DNA from: Thalassiosira profunda
Lineage: Eukaryota; Bacillariophyta; Thalassiosirophyceae; Thalassiosirales; Thalassiosiraceae
Direction: 5' to 3'
Length of the DNA stretch: 24,350 bases
Assembly (NCBI GenBank): GCA_036939355.1
Contig: JALLAP010000243.1
Location: forward strand, 1-24,350
Shown: piece after piece, positions 1 to 7,167 of the stretch
Position numbering within the stretch: the stretch's first letter is position 1
How the letters are laid out: every line of letters starts with the position of its first letter
The notes under the pieces: model-generated
Seen by the model: the letters and a program-made list of their open reading frames with translations, nothing else
Database searches by the model: none
Told to the model about the DNA's origin: nothing
Translations under genes and position numbers: made by a program

Positions 1-350
1 GTGACGAAGAGGGGCGCCGAGACGCGGACGAGGTTGACGTTCTCCTTGAGGTTGTTCTCAAGGGTCGTCTTGCAGAAGAGGAGGGCCTCCTCGAGCTGGA
101 GGCGGTCGGTGAAGACGGGCTTGTATCCGCCGTCGAGGCAGTCTGTTTGCGGAGGGGCAGAGAGATTGGCAAAGCATAAAGGCATAAGATATGAGCAGGC
201 GGGCGAACGCTCACGTTCGGACGGGAAGTCCCCGAGCGGGCGCTCGTCGTCGAATTTGTGGATCAGCGAGGCGCCGGGATCCATTCCGAGGAACTTACGC
301 TTCGGGGGGAGCCCGCCGAGGGGGTCGTTGCGGTCGAGGGTGCAGGCCAT
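1..350 (-). CDS. asnA: Aspartate-ammonia ligase (AsnA-type asparagine synthetase), 5' part, cut by window edge
   Basis: This family makes asparagine from aspartate, ammonia and ATP using a class II aaRS-like fold. The ATG is at 350-348. Exon 1 is 215-350 and exon 2 is 1-142, continuing beyond the window. The 72-nt intron (143-214) starts GTGAGC and ends CAAACAG. Exon 2 encodes a stretch ending KENVNLVRVSAPLFVT, preceded by LQLEEALLFCKTTLENN, which matches the conserved N-terminal helix and strand of AsnA proteins (the LNL-RVSAPLFV block). About 45 residues before it (MACTLDRNDPLGG..., then HKFDDERPLGDF) form a leader I do not recognise. Only about 92 residues are visible, so catalytic residues cannot be checked. 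AsnA is mostly prokaryotic and patchy in protists, so ancient transfer is plausible. The intron is a multiple of three with no stop, so an unspliced reading would also be open. The family call rests on one motif block. Confidence 0.7.
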   Translation of the reverse strand, partial: MACTLDRNDPLGGLPPKRKFLGMDPGASLIHKFDDERPLGDFPSERERSPACSYLMPLCFANLSAPPQTDCLDGGYKPVFTDRLQLEEALLFCKTTLENNLKENVNLVRVSAPLFV

Positions 351-580
351 GGTTTCAGGGAGATTGTAGGAGGTGGTTGCGTCCAGCAAAGAACAAAATT
401 ATGAGACGAGGCGCCTCGTCTCCGATGCAAGCAATGGCAATGGATCTTTGGGTGGATCTTCGATGCAGTTTCGTGGCCGCGGCAGTGGGGGGCTGTTCGC
501 TTCCACTCGGCGTCGGTGAAGGTGAATCAAGTTTGTGGTCTGGAGATTTGACTTGAAATTGGATCTTTGAGAGTACTAAA

Positions 581-600
581 TCCCACGTACAGTATTCCTA
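581..600 (-). promoter_or_regulatory. Candidate shared upstream element (AsnA copy)
   Basis: On the minus strand this reads TAGGAATA, then CTG, then TACGTGGGA. It resembles the element at 16686-16708 (TAGGAATA, TC, TACGTAGATA) in the same orientation relative to the downstream gene, with a 1-nt spacing change. It lies about 231 bp upstream of the AsnA ATG. The function is unknown and the similarity was found by eye. Confidence 0.3.
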
Positions 601-681
601 CTTTGCGAAGGAAAAATGCCGTCGAGCTGCCGCCGAGGCGTCAAGCAAAGATTTTTGCCTCTTTGTTCTTTGCCATTTGCT

Positions 682-695
682 CTTTGTGCACAAAG
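682..695. promoter_or_regulatory. 14-bp perfect palindrome CTTTGTGCACAAAG
   Basis: The sequence is its own reverse complement over 14 bases. Its half, TTTGTGCAC, recurs in the HCCS upstream region (6639-6648, as CTTTGTGCAC) and upstream of the PI4-kinase (16871-16879). Such a palindrome suits a dimeric DNA-binding protein, but no factor can be named. Confidence 0.4.
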
Positions 696-697
696 GC

Positions 698-877
698 GAG
701 GGCCAAAAGTGCAGGATTGATTGAGTTTGCAAAAGATACGTGATGCCCTCAATCATCGGGCGGGGCGTTGAATCCGAGGGCCAAAAGTGCAGGATCGATT
801 GAGGTTGCAAAAGATCGTGATGTCCTCAATCATCGGGCGGCTGGCAACGGCGGCAGCAGCAGAGGGGCGTTGAATCC
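698..877. repeat. Imperfect tandem repeat, unit about 78 bp, second copy with a 23-bp insertion
   Basis: Copy 1 is 698-775. Copy 2 is 776-840 plus 864-877, interrupted by a CGGCAGCAGC-containing insertion. Both copies begin GAGGGCCAAAAGTGCAGGAT and end GGGGCGTTGAATCC. Each contains an inverted repeat (GATTGAG ... CTCAATC, about 24 nt apart) flanking a TTGCAAAAGAT core, and the arms are kept despite point differences between copies. The repeat ends about 55 bp before the BTB start codon. Confidence 0.75.
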
Positions 878-932
878 TGGAGTGGCGGGTTCACTTTGAC
901 CGGGCAGAGAGAGGGAGGGTGGCAACGTTAAG

Positions 933-1819
933 ATGATGAGAGGACGGGCAGCAGCATCAGCGTCGGCTCGGGTTTGGATACGCTCGTCCTCTACGACGGC
1001 GCACACCACCAGTAACGCCAACAGTGGTGGCAATGGCAGTGGCCTCCCCGCCATCCAACGTCACGGCGAGGGCGACGGCCTGGTCTCTCTCAACGTCGGG
1101 GGCACCAAGTTCCAGACGCTCCGCTCCACAATCGCCCAGAACGCGGTGTTGATGGACCACGTCGTCCGGGCGGAGAAGAACGCGGAAATCAGCGGGACGG
1201 GTGGGAGTGATGGTCCTGCCATTTTCGTGGACAGGGATCCGAAGCACTTTGGTGTGATACTTTCATATCTGCGCAACAAGGCAGACGGAGTGTACCGACC
1301 CAGCGTCGGCAACTGCTGAAGTTTGGCAGGACCAACAATGGCGGGGCAGGTGGCAAGACGGCGCAATCTGCCACTGAAATGGCCCACTCCAAGCTGTCGG
1401 CCTCTTCCTTCATACAGCTGCCCAAGGATTCCAAATCTCTCACAGAAATGTACTTTGAAACGATTCACTACAACATCCCGGAGCTGACCAATCGGATATG
1501 CTCGCAGCAGGGGCTGACGCGCATCTTCGATCTGTTTGGATCTAACAACCCCTTTCAAATGGCAGCGCAAGTTGTGGCAGCGGGCAAACGAGCCCTTGTG
1601 TTGCTTGGCACGATGGCGACTGCATCCGGTGGATGGGTGTACGCACAGGCCGTGGCGGCCCAGGCCAAGACGAACGAGTTGATTGCAAATAATGGCGCGT
1701 GCGAGGAGTGCGGCGAGGAGGGTGCTGCAAAGAACAGCGTAGAGTATTGGACGAAGCAAGCTCAATTCTGGAAGGCTGCGGCTGACAAGTTTAGAGCAAA
1801 TGCCAGAGGGACAGGATGA
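933..1819 (+). CDS. BTB/POZ (potassium-channel T1-type) domain protein
   Basis: I infer two exons, 933-1289 and 1418-1819, giving about 252 residues. The intron 1290-1417 (GTGTACC ... pyrimidine-rich ... CATACAG) is in phase 0 and joins ...FGVILSYLRNKADG to LPKDSKSLTEMYFETIHY..., rebuilding a continuous T1/BTB fold. Residues 50 to about 145 show the hallmarks VSLNVGGTKFQTLRSTI, IFVDRDPKHFGVILSYLRN and the LPKD...EM..E...Y block. These domains oligomerise and often serve as Cullin-3 adaptors. After the BTB come a moderately hydrophobic segment (ALVLLGTMATASGGWVYAQA, about 170-195) and a short helical tail with paired cysteines (CEEC), none of which I can assign. There is no channel pore. Without splicing, the frame stops at 1319. 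The gene converges on the sulfotransferase with 55 bp between stops. Confidence 0.75.
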
Positions 1820-1874
1820 CCGTGAGGCATTGTAAAAGATATTGCACAGATGTATGATTGCAGCAGTCATCTAT

Positions 1875-3110
1875 CTACTTGCTGGCCACAATTTGCGCAC
1901 AGGTCCCCAGGGATCGATCCAGATACTTCGCCCGGCGTGACAGCATCGATCGCAAATCAGACCGACAAAGCTCCTGCTGTTCCTTGCTTCCCCAAGAGCA
2001 AGCCTTCGCTATAACAGGATGGGCATCTCTCAAAATCTCCACCGCTGCCAATGATTTGTCTCTACCCCCATCTCCCAACATCATTTTTATCAGATTGTAA
2101 TCTTTGCCGAGATGTCGCGCCAAGCAGCACTCGCCCAACCGTGATAGCGGTTTGGGAGGGGATGCCTTAGTTGCCTCGTGAAATTTGGCGCTGGAATGTT
2201 CGTACTGCTCCTTCAACCCATCTCTCAACGTAGCTGGCTCTTGCGCCATTATCGCCTTTGCAGTTTCCTCGCCGTATTTGCTCTCTAGCAGATGAGATGA
2301 CAATTGCTGTATGTGGTTCTCAAACAGAGTTTCGTTGCTGCCTTGTCGCCGTTCCATCGGGAGCGCAACGAAGTTAGATATACCTCTGCTGCTAATTTTC
2401 CATCTCAATTCGGGGTCGACGAGGAAATCAAGCCATCCACTGATCGGCAAACTGTGCAATATGTCCGAGTAATCTTTCATTGCCTGCTCCCGCAACGGCG
2501 ATTCCTCGCATAAGGCTTCCCCTATCACACTCGGGTCAGCTTTGTATGTCTCCCGCAGCATCTCTTCCTCTTTGTCCATCTTCTTGCTCGTCTTGCACAC
2601 CTCGTGCGGGCGTTGCGCCGCTCCCTTCTTCTGACGGATGCGCGCATCGTCGGGACGACAAAGAACCACCAATCTCCAACGAAAGGCGGACACAAATCGA
2701 TCCACGGGATCGCGGACGTTGAGGATGAGCGTGTGGGCCGGGCCGTTTTGCAATGCTTTTATCTTGTCGCGCTTCGGTCCGGGGTGGGCGCCCGAGACGC
2801 CGATGCGATAGCGCCGCAGCTCGGTGAGCACCGTTCCCCCGCCTCCTTTTCCGGCGTGGAAGAAGACCGCGCTCTCCTTGAAATCGTGGGTGCATTTGCT
2901 GTGCGGATCGAAGAACTCCGGGAGGGTCACCTGATGTATTTTGCCTTTCCTCGCGCATTCGATGGCGGCCTCCTTTGCGTTGAAGGCCTGATATCGCATC
3001 AGTTGGCGGGCGAGACGCAGATATGCCAGCCCCAGAATGGACGGCGCCAGGATAAGATAGACATGTTTCCGCTTGACCGACTTCGCCATCCTCAACAACA
3101 TATGCCGCAT
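1875..3110 (-). CDS. Sulfotransferase-like type II membrane protein (Golgi type)
   Basis: This is a single 411-residue exon with its ATG at 3110-3108. Residues 17-36 (HVYLILAPSILGLAYLRLAR) follow a basic start and look like a signal-anchor, as in Golgi carbohydrate sulfotransferases. Residues 83-94 (FFHAGKGGGGTV) resemble the 5'-phosphosulfate-binding loop with K88. Residues about 129-143 (LILNVRDPVDRFVSAF) match the 3'-phosphate-binding strand with R133 and S141. The family moves a sulfuryl group from PAPS to a sugar or protein acceptor; the acceptor here cannot be read. The C-terminal half is lineage-specific and has a CC and several single cysteines. An upstream duplicate of the start region (3138-3216) supplies extra ATGs and a short uORF ending MAKSVNKRHV-stop. 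Confidence 0.7.
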   Translation of the reverse strand: MRHMLLRMAKSVKRKHVYLILAPSILGLAYLRLARQLMRYQAFNAKEAAIECARKGKIHQVTLPEFFDPHSKCTHDFKESAVFFHAGKGGGGTVLTELRRYRIGVSGAHPGPKRDKIKALQNGPAHTLILNVRDPVDRFVSAFRWRLVVLCRPDDARIRQKKGAAQRPHEVCKTSKKMDKEEEMLRETYKADPSVIGEALCEESPLREQAMKDYSDILHSLPISGWLDFLVDPELRWKISSRGISNFVALPMERRQGSNETLFENHIQQLSSHLLESKYGEETAKAIMAQEPATLRDGLKEQYEHSSAKFHEATKASPPKPLSRLGECCLARHLGKDYNLIKMMLGDGGRDKSLAAVEILRDAHPVIAKACSWGSKEQQELCRSDLRSMLSRRAKYLDRSLGTCAQIVASK

Positions 3111-3216
3111 CGACGAGCTGCGGGCTGGTGGCGTGCTACACGTGTCTTTTGTTGACCGACTTCGCCATCCTCAACAGACGTTGCATCGGCGATAGCTGCA
3201 GGGCGGTGGTGTGGAC
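3061..3216. repeat. Imperfect 79-bp tandem duplication over the sulfotransferase start region
   Basis: Copy A (about 3061-3137) contains the present ATG and encodes ...LLRMAKSVKRKHV. Copy B (about 3138-3216) lies just upstream in the gene and encodes ...LLRMAKSVNKRHV followed by TAG. The two share an exact 25-bp block (3073-3097 and 3152-3176), with weaker similarity continuing on both sides. There is no N and the copies have diverged, so this is a genuine duplication, unlike the assembly repeats elsewhere. Confidence 0.8.
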
Positions 3217-3419
3217 AACCCCGCATGAGGCACGCATGAGGGGCGGCGCCTCTGTCCTCTTTGTCTTGTGCCGCCGGGGAGGCTGAGGGAGGAGCGATTT
3301 CATTTCGGCCGTCGTGTAGAATTTCACTGCGGAATCAGTACAATACAACTGAATTGGACTTCATTCAGGAGCGTTGAGGCGGCTCAACGCGAGCTCACAT
3401 CCAAAGAGACGACTAGACG
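3111..3419. promoter_or_regulatory. Divergent promoter region, sulfotransferase / 2OG oxygenase
   Basis: This 309-bp gap lies between two start codons facing away from each other. Its left half is the duplicated sulfotransferase start region, which contains a short uORF. The right half (about 3217-3419) carries no recognisable motif or gene. Confidence 0.5.
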
Positions 3420-4706
3420 ATGAAGTGTACGAGGGTGGCCCGGGCGGCGGCGCTGCTGCTCACGGCAAGCAGCGTCGGCGCCGCCTGCGCCGATGACGCC
3501 GACGAATCCTGTTCGGCCTTCGAACCGGCCGACGTCGCCTTTTGTCGGCGCCGACCGGACTGGGGCGACGTTCGCTCAAAATGCCAGGAAGTGATGGAGT
3601 ACGAGCCCGATGAAGAACATCTCGTGCGAGGTCGGCATCCACACCTGTCGTCGACCTTCGACTCGACGGAGACCAGCGAAGGCGACGACTACGATGCGCT
3701 TCCGGTGATGGAACGGCCGCTGATGAAGCGGATTGCAGAGTGCATGAGCGAAGCGCACATCTCATCCGGCAGCGCCGAAGATACTGACGACGAGATGCCC
3801 AGCCCAGCCATCTCCAAGCTGCACCGACGCCTCGACGGCCTTCCGGTGATGGGCATCGTATCCAACGCCCTAAATGAGGAGGAAGCTCGCAGCGTCCACG
3901 CCCTCTCGATCTGCCTCCAAACGCACGCCCCCACTCTCTTTGAGCGGCGCAGATTCGAGCAAACCTACGAAGGTGGTGGCAATGATGTCACATTTATGGC
4001 GGGGTTTCTGCAAATCTTCGCTCCCGGAGTGGCCATCCAGCTTCGGCGGGTGCTGCACCTCGTTTGGAAGGAGGCCGGGTGGGGCGACGACGAGGACTTC
4101 TTCGAGCCCATCGATTTGGAGTACGATGATGAGGACGAAGAGAATGAGAGTGCGTTCTCTACTCGGTGGTGGCCCGATCCGATGGACAAGACGGTGGGAA
4201 TCCGCACGACGGAACATTTGAGCTACTCGCGATGGAACGGCCTTGGTTACCACGAGGACTCGGGCAGCGACTACACAGTCCTTGTCGGTCTCTCCGATCC
4301 AGCGGACTACGAGGGAGGCGAGTTCAGCTTCTTTCCAGAATATGACAACGAAGATCGACGCAACTCCAACGACGAAGTGAAGATTGAGGTGAAGCCCGAG
4401 AGATTGTCTGCAATCGTCTTTCTGAGCAACTTCAGGCACGGGGTCGAGGAGATTCGATCGCCGGGACGAATGACCTTTGCAAACGAATTCTGGCGGTACG
4501 GAGACGTCCCTGCGATGCAGCAGCGCCCAAACCCAGAGTACATGGTGTTTGGAGATGAGATGAATGGATTCGAGTTGGACGAGGAGATTGAGAAGCAGTT
4601 CGACAGCGAGGACGAGGAGGAGGGCAGTTCGGATGAAGACAGCTCCGCGGAGGACAGTGAGGATTGGGACAGTGAGGATGAGGATGAGGAATATGCGGTC
4701 TATTAG
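3420..4706 (+). CDS. Secreted 2-oxoglutarate/Fe(II)-dependent oxygenase (prolyl 4-hydroxylase-like)
   Basis: This is a single 428-residue exon. Residues 1-24 (MKCTRVARAAALLLTASSVGAACA) form a signal peptide, so the enzyme enters the secretory pathway. The double-stranded beta-helix core has H278-x-D280 (LGYHEDSGSDYTVLVGLSD), the strand YEGGEFSFFP, a distal iron ligand H340 (FLSNFRHGVEEI) and R350 (SPGRMTFANEFWRY) to bind 2-oxoglutarate. This complete H-x-D...H...R set points to an active dioxygenase that hydroxylates a protein or peptide while decarboxylating 2-oxoglutarate. The N-terminal part is cysteine-bearing and unassigned. The last 45 residues are almost all D, E and S, ending EEYAVY with no KDEL-type retrieval signal. 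P4H-like is the best guess; a lysyl-hydroxylase-like role is possible. The stop is 23 bp from that of the convergent HCCS gene. Confidence 0.72.
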   Translation: MKCTRVARAAALLLTASSVGAACADDADESCSAFEPADVAFCRRRPDWGDVRSKCQEVMEYEPDEEHLVRGRHPHLSSTFDSTETSEGDDYDALPVMERPLMKRIAECMSEAHISSGSAEDTDDEMPSPAISKLHRRLDGLPVMGIVSNALNEEEARSVHALSICLQTHAPTLFERRRFEQTYEGGGNDVTFMAGFLQIFAPGVAIQLRRVLHLVWKEAGWGDDEDFFEPIDLEYDDEDEENESAFSTRWWPDPMDKTVGIRTTEHLSYSRWNGLGYHEDSGSDYTVLVGLSDPADYEGGEFSFFPEYDNEDRRNSNDEVKIEVKPERLSAIVFLSNFRHGVEEIRSPGRMTFANEFWRYGDVPAMQQRPNPEYMVFGDEMNGFELDEEIEKQFDSEDEEEGSSDEDSSAEDSEDWDSEDEDEEYAVY

Positions 4707-4729
4707 CTTGTCGGATTAAGTGTGCTCCG

Positions 4730-6589
4730 CTACCGTCCCTTTCCCTTGAGCGCATCTTCAAACGCCTCCCAATATTGCCTCCGCGCTCCCGCCGCTCGTG
4801 CATCGTAATTGGCCACGCACTCGCCCAACACCTCAAAGGCCGTGCTCATCTTCGCCTGGGCCATTTCCTCGGTCTCGTTCTCGCGCGGTTCGAGAGAATC
4901 CATAAACGCAGAATGCTGGAGGGGACACATGTACTGGCCGGCGCAGACGGTCATCCCCATGAAGGCCCTCCGGCATTCCTCGTCGGAGGCGCAGTTTTTG
5001 AGGGCCAGTTTGGACTCCTCGCACGAGGTGAGGATTTGGGCGTACGTGCCGGCCAGGTCTTTGGCCTCGACTTTGGTCATCTGCACGTCCTCCTCTATAC
5101 CTGGCGCGGATTGCATCGTCTGCCGACCGCTCTCAGCGGCACTCGCAACATCAGCAACCTCCCTTCCCCCCTCCAGTGCATCGGATGCGCACGCCTCGTC
5201 CTTCGCCCCCACCCCCTTCTTCGCCGCCGCGTCCTTCTGTATATTGTCCCACACGACCTTGCTGTCCCCCAAGCTTTGTTTCAAACTCTCGCTCGGCGCC
5301 AACGGCAACGGATCAAAGTCGCTCTTTTTGCCGCTCCCCTGGCCCTTGAACAGGACGCACTCCAGCATACTCCGGCATCCCCGTCGGGCCAACGGCATGG
5401 TTACCATCCTCCCCCAAATTTCGCTCGGTCCGTCCGCCGCCGGGCGGACATCAACCAACAAGCTCTTGATCCTGCCCTTATCTCCGATCCCCTCGTGCAT
5501 CCCCGGCAGCCCGCTCCCCTCCTCCTCGTTGGCGGCCGCCTCGTCGTGGTAATAGTCGATGACGTAGCGCACATCTTTGGTGCTTCCGTCGGCGTGGGTG
5601 CGGGCGACGGTCCAATCGTGCCGATCGAAGGGCAGCGGGTGGTTCAGGATGTAATGCTTGAAGAACGCCTTGGGGGAAAGATCGGTCGGGCGTCCCATGA
5701 ACTTGGTCAGGCTCGGCCCCGCCGCACCGCTCTCACTCTCGTTGCCGCCCTCACCCTCCTTCTTTCCGTACGAGCCGTCGAACCCTTCACTAGCAGGATT
5801 CAGCACCCCCTCCCACTCCTTAATTTTCTCCCACGTCCCCTCGTTCATGCAATTGTGGATGGCCACGACCGACATCATGTCCTCTTCTTTCGTCTCTTCA
5901 TCCAACTTTCCCTTGCGGGCCAACGCGTTGTAGAACATTTGCGGGGAGGGGTAGGTCCACGTGCCACTTGCTTTGCCATCGGAGCTCCCCTTGGGAATGG
6001 AGCTCTTGACTCGTTCCGTGGGAAGCGCCTCATTCTGCCCCGGGGCAGGCAAAGAATTGCGCGCGGCCGCGGCGGGGTTGGACACAGGCATGTTGTTCGT
6101 GGGATCCATCGGCAGGGGGCGGGAGTACACGTCGTATTGTTGCGTTGATTGGGAGAGGCCGTCGCTTCCGGGGCCGGGGCCGGAGCGGCGAAGGAGGTTC
6201 CATCCCCGGGAGGATCCCGAGTGTTTGACGGGGCATCCGCTGCCGCTTTCGTTGCCGCCGCCGTTGCTGCCGCCAGAGCTCTCTGGTGTGCCCTGGTCGT
6301 TGCTTGCAGCAGATGACAGCTGCACCTTCTCCTTATCAACGGGCGGATGGCCGCCCATTTTGCCAAACAGCGAGGCGAAGCCCGGCATGACGCGGTAGCT
6401 CCCGTCGGGGTTCTTCATGGGACAGCCTCCGCCGCCCGATTCGCCGGCACTGCTCGCGTTGGCAGGAGTTGATGACTCAGCCGCATTGGCATTAGTAGTG
6501 GCGTTGGTGGCTGCCGCAAGATCGCTCGCGGCGACCACCGCGGCGGCCGGAGGTGCCGCGGGCGGCTGCTTCGATTGCCCGGCGCCCAT
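4730..6589 (-). CDS. HCCS: Holocytochrome c synthase (cytochrome c haem-lyase) with C-terminal CX9C domain
   Basis: This enzyme covalently attaches haem to apocytochrome c at the inner membrane, on the intermembrane-space side. I start it at the ATG 6589-6587 (619 residues): the frame stays open to 6706 but has only a GTG there, and this ATG has A at -3 and G at +4. The start MGAGQS also fits an N-myristoylation pattern. Haem-binding CP motifs lie at C56-P57 and C119-P120. The core runs from about 210 to 415, with TWTYPSPQMFYNAL, IHNCMNEGTWEKIKEWE (H245, aligning with the haem-ligand His of the family), PFDRHDW (H324), RYVIDYY and DVRPA...WGRM. Residues 505-619 are extra: C523-x9-C533-x5-C539-x9-C549-x5-C555 and C591, a pattern like disulfide-relay intermembrane-space proteins. 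The length is about twice the family norm. Confidence 0.88.
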   Translation of the reverse strand: MGAGQSKQPPAAPPAAAVVAASDLAAATNATTNANAAESSTPANASSAGESGGGGCPMKNPDGSYRVMPGFASLFGKMGGHPPVDKEKVQLSSAASNDQGTPESSGGSNGGGNESGSGCPVKHSGSSRGWNLLRRSGPGPGSDGLSQSTQQYDVYSRPLPMDPTNNMPVSNPAAAARNSLPAPGQNEALPTERVKSSIPKGSSDGKASGTWTYPSPQMFYNALARKGKLDEETKEEDMMSVVAIHNCMNEGTWEKIKEWEGVLNPASEGFDGSYGKKEGEGGNESESGAAGPSLTKFMGRPTDLSPKAFFKHYILNHPLPFDRHDWTVARTHADGSTKDVRYVIDYYHDEAAANEEEGSGLPGMHEGIGDKGRIKSLLVDVRPAADGPSEIWGRMVTMPLARRGCRSMLECVLFKGQGSGKKSDFDPLPLAPSESLKQSLGDSKVVWDNIQKDAAAKKGVGAKDEACASDALEGGREVADVASAAESGRQTMQSAPGIEEDVQMTKVEAKDLAGTYAQILTSCEESKLALKNCASDEECRRAFMGMTVCAGQYMCPLQHSAFMDSLEPRENETEEMAQAKMSTAFEVLGECVANYDARAAGARRQYWEAFEDALKGKGR

Positions 6590-6806
6590 GGTCGTCGTCG
6601 AGGCCGTAGTTGGAAGTGTGAGGGGGCGGCGGCTTTGCCTTTGTGCACGAGCGCCGCCCGGGAGGGAGGCTCGAGTGCACAGTGCAAAGTTGCAAAGAGT
6701 GGCCACGGTACTCCTTAGACGTATCTATGTAGGTACGTTTCCGCCATTTCCGTCTCGCCTCGCTCGTTCGCCGCCACTATCCTCGCTATCACACGCTTGC
6801 GCAGCC
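6590..6806. promoter_or_regulatory. Divergent promoter region, HCCS / small CX9C protein
   Basis: This 217-bp gap between divergent start codons contains CTTTGTGCAC (6639-6648), a TTGCAAAG motif near 6690, and the candidate shared element at 6713-6735. Such a short divergent arrangement allows co-regulation of the two genes, but that is inference. Confidence 0.5.
6713..6735 (+). promoter_or_regulatory. Candidate shared upstream element (CX9C-gene copy)
   Basis: This 23-bp stretch matches 16686-16708 at 18 of 23 positions. Both have CCTTAG, a 3-nt variable spacer, TATCTA, a pyrimidine, GTAG, a purine, then TA. It lies about 70-95 bp upstream of the small CX9C protein's ATG, and in front of HCCS in the opposite orientation. 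Confidence 0.35.
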
Positions 6807-7090
6807 ATGAAGGATCCCCTCCCGGTGCCCGACCAGCTCGAGAAGCAATTGTCGAAGTGCAAGACCGTCCGGGACGCCGACACGTATTGCAAATCGAGGG
6901 AGAAGACGAAGGAGGTGCGTGTGTCATGTTGATGTTGTGTGTGCGGTGCGGGTGTGCAGGGTGGCGCGGGCGTTGCAAAGGATTTCCCTCACCGACACCT
7001 CTTGCTCTCCTCTCTCCCATCGTTGTCGTCGCGCAGGAAATCGCCGCCGCCCAGGCCAAGCTCCCGGCCCTCCCGGTGCCCACGAAATAG
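6807..7090 (+). CDS. Small CX9C protein, 53 residues, function unknown
   Basis: Exon 1 is 6807-6914 and exon 2 is 7037-7090. The 122-nt intron starts GTGCGTG, ends GCGCAG and is in phase 0. The product starts MKDPLPVPDQLEKQLSKC and ends LPALPVPTK; it is highly charged, probably helical, and has no signal peptide or membrane segment. Its only two cysteines, C18 and C28, form a single CX9C motif. Paired CX9C motifs mark small proteins imported into the mitochondrial intermembrane space; a single motif is weaker evidence. The divergent neighbour is holocytochrome c synthase, which acts in that compartment and also carries CX9C motifs, so a mitochondrial role is a reasonable guess. Without splicing the frame ends after VRVSC. 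The stop is only 77 bp before the GH3 start codon on the same strand. Confidence 0.6.
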
Positions 7091-7167
7091 AGAGGTTGCA
7101 ATGAGAGATACGCTCTAACATCTAAGACAAAACAAGTTGCCTCATCGAATCAAGCTAACCTTCCGCC

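Larger units (their letters stand above)
351..932. promoter_or_regulatory. Divergent intergenic region between AsnA and BTB genes
   Basis: This 582-bp gap separates two genes transcribed away from each other, so it should hold both promoters and 5' UTRs. It contains a perfect 14-bp palindrome, an imperfect tandem repeat of about 78 bp, and a copy of a promoter-like element shared with other genes here; each is listed separately. Open frames in it look non-coding and no further gene was found. Confidence 0.55.

Noticed and set aside
1..556. Plus-strand open frames at the left edge
   Set aside because: They are antisense to the AsnA exons; the minus strand gives the recognisable RVSAPLFV motif and proper splice sites.
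1061..1870. 269-residue minus-strand open frame opposite the BTB gene
   Set aside because: It shows no family motif, and the plus strand encodes a good BTB domain through a canonical intron.
4775..6148. 457-residue plus-strand open frame opposite HCCS
   Set aside because: It is a low-complexity Arg/Leu/Pro-rich product, a shadow of the GC-rich HCCS coding strand.
6590..6706. N-terminal extension of HCCS beginning MATLCNFALC
   Set aside because: Its first codon is GTG, not ATG. The ATG at 6589 has a strong context and a typical MGxxxS start.
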